Source: Methylobacterium sp. (GTDB lineage Bacteria > Pseudomonadota > Alphaproteobacteria > Rhizobiales > Beijerinckiaceae). From it: 37,352 nt of DNA. Below the pieces are notes generated by a model. That model was not told the origin of the DNA. It ran no database searches and saw nothing but the letters and a program-made list of their open reading frames with translations. The DNA lies in contig NZ_JAQGKL010000258.1 in assembly GCF_028290105.1 (NCBI RefSeq), positions 1 to 37,352 of the forward strand, written 5' to 3'. A program made the position numbers and the translations under genes. Below, piece after piece: positions 18,618-27,321 of the stretch. Each line of letters begins with the position of its first letter. The stretch's first letter is position 1.

Positions 18618-18695
18618 GCGCGAAGGACGTTCGGAGGGTACGCGGACCACGCTAGTCCATTCGCGCGCCGCGCGTCGAGGGCGCGCGGCGCCGCG

Positions 18696-19238
18696 CTACT
18701 CCACGGGCGCGATGCCGATGCGGATCGTCTCGGAGGCCGCTCCGCTCACCACCAGGGTGATGGGCGCGGTGCCGAGCTGGAAGCGCACGCTCTTGGCGAG
18801 CATCGGACAGCCCGGCCGCATGGTGTGGGCGGTGGCGGGCCGCGTCGTCTTCCCGTCCTGGCTGAGGTCGATCCAGGCCCGGTCCGAGAGAGTGACCTGA
18901 TAGGCCCCCGGCGCCAGCGGCGCATCGAGGTGCAGCACGCCGCCATAGCTGCCGGGCTTCGGCACCCGCGTCGGCGCGAAGGGCGGGGCGACCTCGCTCT
19001 GCGGCTTCAGGGCGAGGAGCGCCGCCGGCATCGCCGCGGTGAGCGTGCCGCCGGATTCGACGCGCGGCAGGCCGGAGGCCGAGAACCAGGCCTGTTCGCG
19101 CAGGAGCGACCAGTCGAACTGCGTGCAGGCGGCGGGGTCCGCCGCCGGCGTCCCGCCATGGTCGTGCGGAGCCTCGCCCTGCGCCTGCGCCGCCGTGGCG
19201 GCGAGGACGAGGAACGCTGCGGCGGCCAGGGGGCGCAT
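18696..19238 (-). CDS. Exported protein paired with a molbindin, unknown function
   Basis: 180 residues: signal peptide MRPLAAAAFLVLAATAAQAQ, a short His-containing tail (APHDHGG), then a beta-rich domain (SYGGVLHLDAPLAPGAYQVT, RAWIDLSQDG, FQLGTAPITLVVSG). Cys residues at AACTQFDW and RPGCPML may form a disulfide. I recall similar Rhizobiales proteins labelled homogentisate 1,2-dioxygenase, but nothing here looks like that enzyme, and I do not use the name. The gene starts 5 bp after the molbindin stop, so they form an operon. A periplasmic location is well supported; the function is open. Confidence 0.75.
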   Translation of the reverse strand: MRPLAAAAFLVLAATAAQAQGEAPHDHGGTPAADPAACTQFDWSLLREQAWFSASGLPRVESGGTLTAAMPAALLALKPQSEVAPPFAPTRVPKPGSYGGVLHLDAPLAPGAYQVTLSDRAWIDLSQDGKTTRPATAHTMRPGCPMLAKSVRFQLGTAPITLVVSGAASETIRIGIAPVE

Positions 19239-19243
19239 CGCGC

Positions 19244-19453
19244 TCAATCCACCGCGACCAGGACGTCGGACGATTTCACCACGGCGTAGGCCTCGCCGCC
19301 CACGGTCAGCTTGAGGCTGTCGACGGATTCGTTGGTGATCGACGCCGTCACCACCTGGCCGCCCGCGATCTCGATCTTCACATGGGCCGTCGTCGCGCCC
19401 TTCTCCACGGAGACGACCTTGCCCTTGAGGACGTTGCGCGCACTGATCTTCAT
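19244..19453 (-). CDS. Molbindin-type single TOBE/Mop domain protein
   Basis: 69 residues, one Mop domain: MKISARNVLKGKVVSVEKG, then VTASITNESVDSLKL and AYAVVKSSDVLVAVD, almost the textbook molbindin pattern. Such proteins assemble into hexamers in the cytoplasm that store or buffer molybdate or tungstate. First gene of a two-gene unit with the exported protein downstream. No molybdate transporter (modABC) or ModE is in the window. Confidence 0.93.
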   Translation of the reverse strand: MKISARNVLKGKVVSVEKGATTAHVKIEIAGGQVVTASITNESVDSLKLTVGGEAYAVVKSSDVLVAVD

Positions 19454-19591
19454 GACACCGACATCCTTGAATGGCTTCGGCCCGACCGAAGACGACGGGA
19501 CCGGACGGGACGATGGCGCGCGGCCGGGCGGGGTGCAAGCCGCCTCGGCGCAACCCTGCGTCGGATCTCGCGCCTTGTCCGGGACCGGCGC

Positions 19592-19936
19592 TCAGGTGTC
19601 GTCGGGCTCGTCATCCGGGGCGGTCTCTGCATCCGAGGAGGTCTCGGCATCCGAGATCTGGCGGCGCGAGCCCCATCCGGCGAGCACGGCGTTGAGGTCG
19701 TCGAGGATGAAGTGGCGGGCGCTGTCGCGGTCGTAGCCCTCGTCCAGCAGGGCGTCGTACTCGGTGAAGACGTGGCGGGCATAGGCCACGAGGGCGAGCC
19801 AGGCGGCGTTCGGGGCCTGGGCGTTGCGCAGGCCGGGACTCGCGAGCGCGCGGTCGATCACCGCCTCCGTCTCGAATTCGGGCAGGCGCGGGGCGAGCTG
19901 CGCCAGCGCCGCCGCGACCGCCTCGCGCCGGTTCAT
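19592..19936 (-). CDS. DUF2293-type protein
   Basis: 114 residues from the ATG at 19936 (MNRREAVAAALAQLAP); a reading from 20065 adds an unlikely N-terminus. The core AWLALVAYARHVFTEYDALL, then GYDRDSARHFILDDLNAVL and W, matches my memory of DUF2293 (RH-T-YD-LL-G-DR-AR pattern). That domain occurs as short proteins in Alphaproteobacteria and in some fungal proteins; its function is unknown. The acidic tail contains a six-residue repeat (SDAETS, SDAETA) from an 18-bp DNA repeat. It lies 162 bp after msrA. Confidence 0.72.
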   Translation of the reverse strand: MNRREAVAAALAQLAPRLPEFETEAVIDRALASPGLRNAQAPNAAWLALVAYARHVFTEYDALLDEGYDRDSARHFILDDLNAVLAGWGSRRQISDAETSSDAETAPDDEPDDT

Positions 19937-20098
19937 CGCGTCCTCATCCTGGAAAAAGGTCGTGCCGGCAAAGGTCGTGTGGTCATCCGCGAAGGCGACA
20001 CCCTGCGTCGGGGCTCGTCGCACGGGGGTGCCTGTGCCTGCAAGTCCACCGAAGGCAGCCTGCAAGCCGACCGGCCTGCAGGCCCGGGTTGGCGAGCC

Positions 20099-20755
20099 TC
20101 AGGCGGCGACGCCCGTCCCGATGGGGCAAGTCACGCCGGTGCCGCCGACGCCGCAATAGCCCGACGGGTTCTTGGCGAGGTATTGCTGGTGGTAATCCTC
20201 CGCGAAGTAGAACGCCTCCAGCGGCTTGATCTCGGTGGTGATCGCCCCGAAGCCCCGCGCGCGCAACGCCTCGCCGTAGGCCGCCCGCACCCGCTCTGCG
20301 ACTTCCGCCTGACCGGCATCGCGCGTGTAGATGCCGGAGCGGTACTGCGTGCCGACATCGTTGCCCTGGCGCATGCCCTGCGTCGGGTCGTGGTTCTCGA
20401 AGAAGGTCTTGAGCACCGCCTCCAGGGGCAGTTCCGCCGGATCGTGGACCACGAGCACCACCTCGTTGTGGCCGGTCAGGCCCGAGCAGACTTCCTCGTA
20501 GGTGGGGTTCGGCGTCGTGCCGCCGGCATAGCCCACCGCCGTGACGAAGACGCCGCTCGGCAATTGCCAGAACTTGCGCTCCGTGCCCCAGAAGCAGCCG
20601 AGCCCGAGGACGATGCTCTGGAAGCCCTCCGGATACGGGCCTTTCAGCGGGTTGCCGTTGACGAAATGACGCTCGGCGGTGGGAAGCGGGTTCGGCCGGC
20701 CCGGCAGGGTGTCGGCGGGATCGGGCATCTCGGGGCGCTTGCGGAACAGGAACAT
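20099..20755 (-). CDS. msrA: Peptide methionine-(S)-S-oxide reductase MsrA
   Basis: 218 residues from the ATG at 20755. The catalytic motif is [14 protein letters not shown], with the following family marks [57 protein letters not shown] and [12 protein letters not shown]. The C-terminal Cys residues (YCG and VTCP) fit the resolving cysteines of the longer MsrA class. It repairs oxidised Met in proteins in the cytoplasm. An N-terminal extension of about 45 residues before the catalytic domain is usual for this class. No msrB nearby. Confidence 0.96.
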   Translation of the reverse strand: MFLFRKRPEMPDPADTLPGRPNPLPTAERHFVNGNPLKGPYPEGFQSIVLGLGCFWGTERKFWQLPSGVFVTAVGYAGGTTPNPTYEEVCSGLTGHNEVVLVVHDPAELPLEAVLKTFFENHDPTQGMRQGNDVGTQYRSGIYTRDAGQAEVAERVRAAYGEALRARGFGAITTEIKPLEAFYFAEDYHQQYLAKNPSGYCGVGGTGVTCPIGTGVAA

Positions 20756-21194
20756 CGGATTCGGTCTCCGGCTGGCGGCGGCCCGCGCGGGGCGCCGGAT
20801 CATCCCGGTGCCAGGCTCGCGAGGACCCGGAAAGGCGTGCGGTTCGCGGGAGACCCCAGGGGGCTTGGGCGAACGATCGCGTGGTCCTCATATGGGGCGC
20901 AGCCCCCGCGACTTGAAGCGCGGCGTTTTCGAAGCCGGCGCTCGTCCGGAAAGCCGACGGCCTTTGCAAAGCAAAGCACTCGCAGGGCCGCTCCTGCCTC
21001 CGCTGCCTCCGCAGGCTGTCTCGGAACAGCCGCTTCAACTTCACCGCGAGCATCTCGCGACGGTTGCCCGTCTTGGTAAAATACCTGAACAATTGACGGA
21101 TGAATTGGCGTGAATTGTTCGATAACAAATCTCTGTCAAATGTTGGGAGTCGGGCGGAAGGCCGGACCGCGCGCCACGCTGACCGGATCCACCC
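20756..21194. other. Intergenic region between divergent msrA and HD-GYP genes
   Basis: 439 bp. The first half is GC-rich and shows nothing I can name. From about 21060 the DNA becomes AT-rich and holds an 8-bp inverted repeat with an 18-bp spacer (21087-21120), likely a regulatory region for the HD-GYP gene. No coding sequence seen. Confidence 0.6.
21087..21120 (+). promoter_or_regulatory. Spaced inverted repeat upstream of the HD-GYP gene
   Basis: GAACAATT, 18 bp, AATTGTTC, with TGAATTG repeated directly at 21101 and 21111. Centred about 90 bp before the start codon, in an AT-rich stretch that also carries a TTGACG -35-like box (21093). Looks like an operator or activator site; the regulator is unknown. 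Confidence 0.45.
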
Positions 21195-22292
21195 GTGACC
21201 CAGACCAGCACTGTTCTCATCGTCTCGGACAGGCCGGACCTCGCGGTCCTGCTCGCCCGCGCCGTGGAGAACGTGGTCGCCTGCCGCTGCATCGATCCGC
21301 GCGAGGCGTTTCCGGCGGTCCCGCCCCTCGTCGCCGTGGTGGACGTCAACCAGGATTCCGCCCTGGCGCGGGCCTGGATCGCGCGCCTGCACGCCGCCCG
21401 CGTCGCGAGCCTCCAACTGACCGATCAGGCGCCGCACGGCCGCACGGCCGCCGCGACCCGGACCCTGCGGGCGGATGCGCCCCGGACCGTCGTGCTCGCC
21501 ACCCTGTTCGGCCTCATCGACACCTGGCAGGCGGTGCGCCGCAAGGCCGCCGCGCCGTCCGGCGAGGGAGCCCCCCTCCAGGCAGGGGCCGCGAAGGCCG
21601 AGCGCTTCGCGCGGGCCGCCACCGGCACGGTCGCGCGGCTGTTCGAGGCCGCCGCGGAGGGGCGCCCCATCACCGCCGCCGAGGCCGATGCGGGGACGGA
21701 GAACATCCTGGCGGCGGTCTCGGAATGCGGCATCCGCACCTGGCTGGAAGTCATCGAGCGCCACGACCAGCAACTCTACCAGCACTCGCTCAGCGTCGCC
21801 GGCTACGCCGCCGCGTTCGGCGCCGGTCTCCGGCTCGCGCGTGCCGACCAAACGCGCCTGGCCCGGGCCGCCCTCCTGCATGATCTCGGCAAGGCCAAGA
21901 TCCCGCTGGAAATCCTGAACAAGCCGGGCCGGCTGACCGACCACGAGATGGCGGTGATGCGCACGCACCCGGCCATCGGCGCCGATCTCCTTGGCGCGCA
22001 GGGCGGCTTCGACACGGCGACCCTCGACGTCATCCGGCACCACCACGAGATGCTCGACGGCAGCGGCTACCCGGCCGGGCTCGCGGGGTCGGCGATTCCC
22101 GACCTCGTGCGCCTCGTGACGATCTGCGACATCCACTCGGCGCTCACCGAGCGGCGGGCCTACCGCGATCCGCTCCCGCACCGGGACGCGCACGATCTCA
22201 TGCTGGGCATGATCCCGAAGCTCGACGCCCACCTCCTGCGCGCCTTCGAGCGAGTCGTGCTGAACGGCATCTTCGAGGACGCCACGGCCTAA
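21195..22292 (+). CDS. HD-GYP domain protein, probable cyclic-di-GMP phosphodiesterase
   Basis: 365 residues with a GTG start. Residues 1-120 look like a receiver-type fold (STVLIVSDRPDLAVLLARAV, LVAVVDVNQDSAL), but the phospho-acceptor setting is not typical, so it may be a pseudo-receiver. The C-terminal HD-GYP domain is intact: QHSLSVAGYAAAFG, His229-Asp230 in LLHDLGKAKIP, His282-284 in RHHHEMLDGSGYPAGL (HHE and GYP motifs). These metal enzymes hydrolyse c-di-GMP and so affect motility and biofilm. It stands alone, flanked by long intergenic regions. Confidence 0.93.
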   Translation: MTQTSTVLIVSDRPDLAVLLARAVENVVACRCIDPREAFPAVPPLVAVVDVNQDSALARAWIARLHAARVASLQLTDQAPHGRTAAATRTLRADAPRTVVLATLFGLIDTWQAVRRKAAAPSGEGAPLQAGAAKAERFARAATGTVARLFEAAAEGRPITAAEADAGTENILAAVSECGIRTWLEVIERHDQQLYQHSLSVAGYAAAFGAGLRLARADQTRLARAALLHDLGKAKIPLEILNKPGRLTDHEMAVMRTHPAIGADLLGAQGGFDTATLDVIRHHHEMLDGSGYPAGLAGSAIPDLVRLVTICDIHSALTERRAYRDPLPHRDAHDLMLGMIPKLDAHLLRAFERVVLNGIFEDATA

Positions 22293-22719
22293 GGGGGATA
22301 CGGCCTGGGGGATTTTGCGCCCGGTCGCGGCGAAGGCCGAAATTCTGGCACGATAATGCGCCTCGAAAGGGATCGTCTCCCGGGATCGTCCAGGTTGGAC
22401 AGATCCTCTCCCGCGCGCTTTGCTTTCAAAAGAACGTTTCATTGATTCCGGCGCCCGCAAAGGGCACGTTTTCGAGAGGGCGCCGTCACGCAACGCTGCG
22501 TGATGCGCCGGGTTTACCAGCGCGCAGATCTCCGGGATCGTCCCTGCGAACCAACGCTTGTCTTGAGCGGTGGCGCGGACGCGTCTCCGAACCCTGCCGC
22601 CACCCGTAAATCTCGTCCTCGACGCCAAGTCTCGTTTTCGACAGGCGCAAGTCTCGTCCTCGACAGGCGCAAGTCTCGTCCTCGACGCAAGTCTCGTGAC
22701 CGACAGCAAGAGTGATCCC
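22293..22719. other. Intergenic region ahead of the ssu cluster
   Basis: 427 bp with no convincing gene. It ends in a five-unit tandem array (22608-22707) immediately before ssuE. The first part (about 22330-22450) is moderately AT-rich and may hold the cluster promoter; a sigma-54-like TGGCACG box at 22346 has wrong spacing to the next GC. Confidence 0.6.
22608..22707. repeat. Five-unit tandem array of 18-22 bp just upstream of ssuE
   Basis: Core AAGTCTCGTCCTCGAC in units at 22608-22626 (begins AAA), 22627-22648, 22649-22670, 22671-22688 and 22689-22707. The two middle units extend with AGGCGC, the others are shorter. The last unit ends 12 bp before the ssuE ATG, so the array would lie in its transcript leader. 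Confidence 0.9.
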
Positions 22720-23316
22720 ATGTCGCTGCCCCGCATCGTCGGCTTCACCGCCAACCTCCAGCGTCCCTCGAAGACGCGCGCGCTCGCCGAGTCCCTGGCC
22801 GAGGCCGTGGGCGCGCAGGTGAGGGCCGACATCCGCCTGTTCGACATGGTCGATGCCGGCACCGGCCTCGGGGCGGCCTGGTCGCGGGACCTGCTGCCGC
22901 TGCCGGCCCGGCGCATCGTCGAGGCCATCGAGGGCGCCGATGCGCTCATCGTCGGCTCGCCGGTCTACAAGGGCGCTTATACGGGCCTGTTCAAGCACCT
23001 GTTCGACTTTGTCGATCCCGCCGCCCTGGTGGGCAAGCCGGTGATCCTCTCGGCCACCGGCGGCGGCCCGCGCCACGCCCTCGTGGTCGAGCATTCCCTG
23101 CGCCCGCTCTTCGGGTTCTTCAGCGCCCACACGATCCCCAGCGCCGTCTACGGCTCGGACGCGGATTTTCGCGATGGAATCCTCGTCGACGAGGGCGTGA
23201 AGGCGCGCATCCGGGACGCCGCGAACCAGCTCGCCGAACTCCTCCAGGCCCGGGCCGCCCGCACCTCCGCCCCGGAGGCCGGGTCCCCGGTCTCCGCCTT
23301 CGCCAGCGCCGGCTGA
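22720..23316 (+). CDS. ssuE: NAD(P)H-dependent FMN reductase, SsuE type
   Basis: 198 residues from the ATG at 22720 (MSLPRIVGFTANLQRPSKTR). Flavodoxin-like fold with the FMN phosphate loop in FTANLQRPSKTRALA, DALIVGSPVYKGAYTGLFKH and PVILSATGGGPRHALVVEH, the last typical of SsuE/MsuE. It reduces FMN to FMNH2 for the monooxygenase SsuD encoded later in the cluster. No good ribosome binding site is seen; the tandem array occupies the leader. A reading from 22570 would translate the array and is unlikely. ssuA1 follows after 13 bp. Confidence 0.92.
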   Translation: MSLPRIVGFTANLQRPSKTRALAESLAEAVGAQVRADIRLFDMVDAGTGLGAAWSRDLLPLPARRIVEAIEGADALIVGSPVYKGAYTGLFKHLFDFVDPAALVGKPVILSATGGGPRHALVVEHSLRPLFGFFSAHTIPSAVYGSDADFRDGILVDEGVKARIRDAANQLAELLQARAARTSAPEAGSPVSAFASAG

Positions 23317-23329
23317 GGGCGCGCCGACC

Positions 23330-24313
23330 ATGGTCTCCAGGTCCACGATCTCCCGCGCCACGATCTCCCGACGCGCTCTCCTCGCCACCGGCTTGGCGGC
23401 GGCGGCACTGCCCGCGCGGGCCGTGGAGGGTGGCACCTTCCGCATCGGCTATCAGAAGAACGGCATCCTCGTCGTCGCCAAGCAGCAGGGCACCATCGAG
23501 CAGGCGCTCAAGCCCTTCGGCGTCACCGTGCGCTGGACCGAGTTCTCCTTCGGGCCCCCGGTGCTGGAGGCGCTCGGCGTCGGCGCCATCGATTTCGGCC
23601 AGACCGGTGCCCCGCCCCCGGTCTTCGCGCAGGCCGCCGGCAACAGCCTCCTCTATCTGGCGGCCCAGGATTCGGGCGGCTCCGGCGAGGCGATCCTGGT
23701 GCCGCAGGGCTCGCCCCTGAAGACGCTCTCCGACCTCAAGGGCAAGCGCGTCGCCTTCGCCAAGGGATCGAGCGCCCATTACCTCGTGGTGGTGGCCCTC
23801 GAAAAAGCCGGCCTGACCTACGCCGACATCGAGCCCGTGACCCTGGCGCCGGCGGACGCGGCCGCCGCCTTCGCGCGGGGCGCCGTCGACGCCTGGGCGA
23901 TCTGGGACCCGTACTTCGCCATCGCCGAGCGCCAGCCCGGCACCCGCATCCTGGCGAGCGCGTCCGAGATCGCCAAGCCGAGCAACTACTTTCTCGGCAA
24001 CCGCGACTACACGCAGGCCAACGCTCCGGTGGTCCAGGCGGTCCTGGCGGCGCTCGGCGAGGTCGCGGCCTGGTGCGAGGCGCATCGCCCGGAGGTGGCG
24101 GCCCTGCTCTCGAAGGGCACCGGCGTGCCCCTCGACGCGACCCAGCGCGCCGTCGACCGCAGCCTCTACGTCATCGCGCCGCTCACCGAGGCCTCCATCG
24201 CCGACCAGCAGCGGGTGGCCGACCGCTTCCACGCCCTCGGCCTCATCACCAATCCCATCCGCGTGCGCGACGCGGTCTGGACGCCGCCGGCCGGCCCGGC
24301 GAGCAAGGGCTGA
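23330..24313 (+). CDS. ssuA: Aliphatic sulfonate-binding protein SsuA, copy 1
   Basis: 327 residues. The N-terminus has a twin-arginine-like export signal (SRRALLATGLAAAALPARA), preceded by a doubled STISR/ATISR from a 15-bp repeat. The mature protein is a NrtA/SsuA/TauA-type binding protein: FRIGYQKNGILVVAKQQG, VRWTEFSFGPPVLEALGVGA, VAFAKGSSAHYLVVVALEKA, FARGAVDAWAIWDPYF. It captures alkanesulfonates in the periplasm for SsuBC. It lies 13 bp after ssuE and 5 bp before ssuC, and is a paralogue of the binding protein at 27472. Confidence 0.94.
   Translation: MVSRSTISRATISRRALLATGLAAAALPARAVEGGTFRIGYQKNGILVVAKQQGTIEQALKPFGVTVRWTEFSFGPPVLEALGVGAIDFGQTGAPPPVFAQAAGNSLLYLAAQDSGGSGEAILVPQGSPLKTLSDLKGKRVAFAKGSSAHYLVVVALEKAGLTYADIEPVTLAPADAAAAFARGAVDAWAIWDPYFAIAERQPGTRILASASEIAKPSNYFLGNRDYTQANAPVVQAVLAALGEVAAWCEAHRPEVAALLSKGTGVPLDATQRAVDRSLYVIAPLTEASIADQQRVADRFHALGLITNPIRVRDAVWTPPAGPASKG
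23343..23372. repeat. Two 15-bp tandem units in the ssuA signal region
   Basis: CCACGATCTCCCGCG and CCACGATCTCCCGAC, in frame, giving STISR-ATISR ahead of the twin-arginine-like signal. Confidence 0.75.
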
Positions 24314-24318
24314 ACCCC

Positions 24319-25104
24319 ATGTCGACCACCTCCTTCAAGACCCGCACGATCGAGCGCCTGACCCCCTGGCTCGTTCCCGTGGCGATCCTCCTCGGCTGGC
24401 AGGTCGCGGCTTCCACCGGCCTCGTCTCCACGCGCTTCATGCCGGCACCCTCCGGCGTCATCGCGGCGGGCTGGCAGGCGGCCAGGAGCGGCGAACTCTG
24501 GACCAACCTGTCGATCAGCTTCGCCCGCGCGGCGGTGGGTTTCCTCATCGGCGGCGGCATCGGCTTCGCGCTGGGGCTCGCCAACGGCCTGTCGCAGCTC
24601 TCCGAGCGCCTGACCGACACGACCCTGCAGATGATCCGCAACATTCCCCACCTGTCGCTGATCCCGCTCGTGATCCTGTGGTTCGGCATCGACGAGGAGG
24701 CCAAGCTCTTCCTCGTGGCCATCGGCGTGTTCTTCCCCGTCTACGCCAACACGCTCCACGGCATCCGCTCGGTCGATCCGCAGCTCGTCGAGATGGGCCG
24801 GGTCTACGGCATGTCGCCGCTCTCGCTCTTCACCCGCGTGGTCCTGCCGGGGGCGCTGCCCTCGATCTTCGTGGGCCTGCGCTACGCGCTCGGCATCATG
24901 TGGCTGACCCTCATCGTCGCCGAGACGATCTCGGCCTCCTCGGGCCTCGGCTACATGGCGATGCAGGCCCGCGAGTTCATGCTGGTCGACGTCGTGGTTC
25001 TGGCCATCGTGATCTATGCCGGCCTCGGCAAGGCCGCCGACGCGGTGACCCGGCTCCTGGAGCGCCGGTTCCTGGCCTGGAACCCGGCCTATCGGAACGC
25101 GTGA
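24319..25104 (+). CDS. ssuC: Aliphatic sulfonate ABC transporter permease SsuC
   Basis: 261 residues with about six membrane segments, starting at MSTTSFKTRTIERLTPW. The BPD-transport-type inner-membrane motif that docks with the ATPase is visible (EMGRVYGMSPLSLFTRVVLPGALPSIFVGL, containing the EAA-like G and L-PGALP). Dimeric channel for sulfonate uptake. The ATG is 5 bp after the ssuA stop. A 154-bp gap with a strong UUCG hairpin separates it from ssuB, unusual inside such an operon. Confidence 0.94.
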   Translation: MSTTSFKTRTIERLTPWLVPVAILLGWQVAASTGLVSTRFMPAPSGVIAAGWQAARSGELWTNLSISFARAAVGFLIGGGIGFALGLANGLSQLSERLTDTTLQMIRNIPHLSLIPLVILWFGIDEEAKLFLVAIGVFFPVYANTLHGIRSVDPQLVEMGRVYGMSPLSLFTRVVLPGALPSIFVGLRYALGIMWLTLIVAETISASSGLGYMAMQAREFMLVDVVVLAIVIYAGLGKAADAVTRLLERRFLAWNPAYRNA

Positions 25105-25138
25105 TGCCGGTCTGCGCCCCGCTGTACCCGATCACGAC

Positions 25139-25171
25139 GCGCGCCCTCTCCTTCGGGAGACGGGTGCGCGC
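25139..25171 (+). promoter_or_regulatory. Stable hairpin with UUCG tetraloop between ssuC and ssuB
   Basis: The outer stem GCGCGC/GCGCGC and the inner stem TCTCC/GGAGA close a C(UUCG)G tetraloop, with small bulges between. No T-run follows, so it is more likely an RNA stability or processing element, or a partial attenuator, than a full terminator. It lies 34 bp after ssuC. Confidence 0.55.
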
Positions 25172-25258
25172 CACCGATGACCGGTGCGGATCCGGCAGCC
25201 ACATCGTCTGAGACACCGCGCGCCTCGTTTCCCGATCCCACACCCGACGGTCCGTCCC

Positions 25259-26116
25259 ATGCTCGCCACCGCCCTTCGCGTCCCCGAGGACGCCGCCACC
25301 CGCGAGGTGGCACCGCGCGAGGTGCCCTCGCTCAAAGCGCCCGCCGCACCCCTCGCGCGGCCGGAGACGCCGCGCTCCGCCACCGGCATCGGCGTCACCA
25401 TCCGCGACCTGAAGAAGGACTTCGACGGCCATACGGTGATCGAGGGCCTCGACCTGCACATCCCGGCCGGGCAGTTCGTGGCCGTGGTCGGGCGCTCGGG
25501 CTGCGGCAAGAGCACCCTGCTGCGCCTGATCCTCGGGCTGGAAAGCCCCAGCGCCGGCCGCATCGGGCTCGAATCGCAGGCCGTGCGCACGCCCACGAAG
25601 CGCATCATGTTCCAGGAGCCGCGCCTGCTGCCCTGGGCCCGGGTCGTCGACAACGTGGCGGTGGGCCTGGGCGAGGGCGGCACGCGGGCGGACCGGCGCG
25701 CCAAGGCGCAGACGGCCCTGGCCGAGGTCGGCCTGACCGAAAAGGCCGGCAACTGGCCCGCCACCCTGTCGGGCGGCCAGCGCCAGCGCGTGGCGCTCGC
25801 CCGTGCCCTCGTGAGCCATCCCGGCCTCCTCGCCCTCGACGAGCCGCTGGGCGCCCTCGACGCGCTCACCCGCATCGACATGCAGGCGATGATCGAGCGG
25901 ATCTGGCAGGCGCAGGGCTTCACCGCCATCCTCGTCACCCACGACGTCGCCGAGGCGGTGGCGCTCGCCGACCGCATCCTCGTGGTGGAGGCCGGCCGCA
26001 TCGCCCTCGACGTCAGCGTGGACGTGCCCCGTCCGCGCCGCCGGGGGGACGCCGACCTCGCGGCCCTGGAAGGTCGCATCCTCGATCATCTGCTATCCGA
26101 GCGCGCGCCGGCCTGA
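25259..26116 (+). CDS. ssuB: Aliphatic sulfonate ABC transporter ATP-binding protein SsuB
   Basis: 285 residues from the ATG at 25259. A complete ABC ATPase: Walker [10 protein letters not shown] (about 78-86), [12 protein letters not shown] (Q-loop, typical of SsuB/TauB/NrtD), signature [15 protein letters not shown], Walker [13 protein letters not shown], switch His in LVTHDVAEA. About 43 residues precede the ABC domain, rich in Ala/Pro/Glu and containing [10 protein letters not shown]; similar extensions exist in other SsuB but the role is unknown. ssuD follows after 32 bp. Confidence 0.94.
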   Translation: MLATALRVPEDAATREVAPREVPSLKAPAAPLARPETPRSATGIGVTIRDLKKDFDGHTVIEGLDLHIPAGQFVAVVGRSGCGKSTLLRLILGLESPSAGRIGLESQAVRTPTKRIMFQEPRLLPWARVVDNVAVGLGEGGTRADRRAKAQTALAEVGLTEKAGNWPATLSGGQRQRVALARALVSHPGLLALDEPLGALDALTRIDMQAMIERIWQAQGFTAILVTHDVAEAVALADRILVVEAGRIALDVSVDVPRPRRRGDADLAALEGRILDHLLSERAPA

Positions 26117-26148
26117 ACGCCGCCGCCTCCAACCCCGTGAGAGACTTC

Positions 26149-27312
26149 ATGACCGGACAGACCGACGTTCTCTGGTTCCTCCCCACCCACGGCGATGGCC
26201 GCTATCTCGGCGCCCAGGAAGGCGCCCGCGACGTCTCGATCTCCTATCTGCGCCAGATCGCGCAGGCCGCGGACGAGCTCGGCTATTACGGCGTGCTCCT
26301 GCCCACCGGCCGTTCCTGCGAGGATTCCTGGGTGGTGGCCTCGGCGCTGGTACCGTTGACGAAGCGCCTGCGCTTCCTCGTGGCCGTGCGCCCCGGCCTG
26401 CAGGAGCCGGCGGTCGCCGCCCGCATGGCCGCGACCCTCGACCGGATCTCGGACGGGCGCCTCCTCATCAACGTCGTCACGGGCGGCGACCCCGTCGAGC
26501 TGCGCGGCGACGGCGTCTTCCTCGACCACGACGAGCGCTACGTCGTCACCGACGAGTTCCTGCACATCTGGCGTGGGCTGATGTCGGGCGAGACGGTGAG
26601 CTTCGCGGGCAAGCACCTCAAGGTGGAGGAGGGCCGGGTGATCTTCCCGCCCGTGCAGAGCCCCTATCCGCCGCTGTATTTCGGCGGTTCGTCCCCGGCC
26701 GGCATCGAGGTCGCGGCGGAGCATTGCGAGGTCTACCTGACCTGGGGCGAGCCGCCCGCCGGCGTCGCCGAAAAGATCGCCAAAGCCAAGGAAGCCGCCG
26801 ACCGCAAGGGCAAGACCTTCTCGTACGGCATCCGCCTGCACGTCATCGTGCGCGAGACCGAGGGCGAGGCCTGGGCCGCCGCCGAGAACCTGATCTCGCG
26901 CCTCGACGACGAGACCATCGCCCGGGCGCAGGCCACCCTGAAGCGCCAGGATTCGGTGGGCCAGAGCCGCATGATGGCCCTGCACGGGGGTGACCGCACC
27001 AAGCTCGAGGTCTCGCCGAATCTCTGGGCGGGCGTCGGCCTCGTGCGCGGTGGCGCCGGCACCGCCCTCGTCGGCTCGGCGGATCAGGTGGCCGACCGGA
27101 TGAAGGAATACATCGACCTCGGGATCGATCGCTTCATCCTGTCGGGGTACCCGCATCTGGAGGAAGCCTACCGCTTCGCCGAGCTGGTCTTCCCCAAGCT
27201 GCCCCTGCGCGCCACCACGGGCGTCGCCCCCACGAACGCCCGCAACAACGGCCCGTTCGGCGAGGTCATGGCCAACGACATCGTCCCGAACCGCCGCGTC
27301 TCGGCGCATTGA
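26149..27312 (+). CDS. ssuD: FMNH2-dependent alkanesulfonate monooxygenase
   Basis: 387 residues, full length for the SsuD group of bacterial luciferase-like proteins. It cleaves alkanesulfonates with FMNH2 and O2 into an aldehyde and sulfite, supplying sulfur. Typical marks: [27 protein letters not shown] (Cys57, matching the active-site region Cys of E. coli SsuD), [30 protein letters not shown] (Arg and His), and [20 protein letters not shown]. The FMNH2 comes from SsuE at the head of the cluster. After the stop there is a nested hairpin (27322-27359). Confidence 0.96.
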   Translation: MTGQTDVLWFLPTHGDGRYLGAQEGARDVSISYLRQIAQAADELGYYGVLLPTGRSCEDSWVVASALVPLTKRLRFLVAVRPGLQEPAVAARMAATLDRISDGRLLINVVTGGDPVELRGDGVFLDHDERYVVTDEFLHIWRGLMSGETVSFAGKHLKVEEGRVIFPPVQSPYPPLYFGGSSPAGIEVAAEHCEVYLTWGEPPAGVAEKIAKAKEAADRKGKTFSYGIRLHVIVRETEGEAWAAAENLISRLDDETIARAQATLKRQDSVGQSRMMALHGGDRTKLEVSPNLWAGVGLVRGGAGTALVGSADQVADRMKEYIDLGIDRFILSGYPHLEEAYRFAELVFPKLPLRATTGVAPTNARNNGPFGEVMANDIVPNRRVSAH

Positions 27313-27321
27313 GGGACATCC

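Noticed and set aside
18696..19238. Homogentisate 1,2-dioxygenase annotation
   Set aside because: The protein is exported, only 180 residues, and has none of the cupin enzyme's features.
22346..22361. Sigma-54 promoter ahead of the ssu cluster
   Set aside because: TGGCACG is perfect, but the next GC is one base too near or too far for a -24/-12 promoter, and no sigma-54 activator gene is nearby.
20871..22490. Similar-looking words (GTTTTCGA, CAAAGCAAAGC) at 20921-20975 and 22411-22480, as a dispersed repeat pair
   Set aside because: Only short matches in different order, so not convincing as one element.
22570..22719. N-terminal extension of SsuE through the tandem array
   Set aside because: It would translate the repeats into a sequence foreign to flavodoxin-fold reductases; MSLPRIVGF is the normal start.
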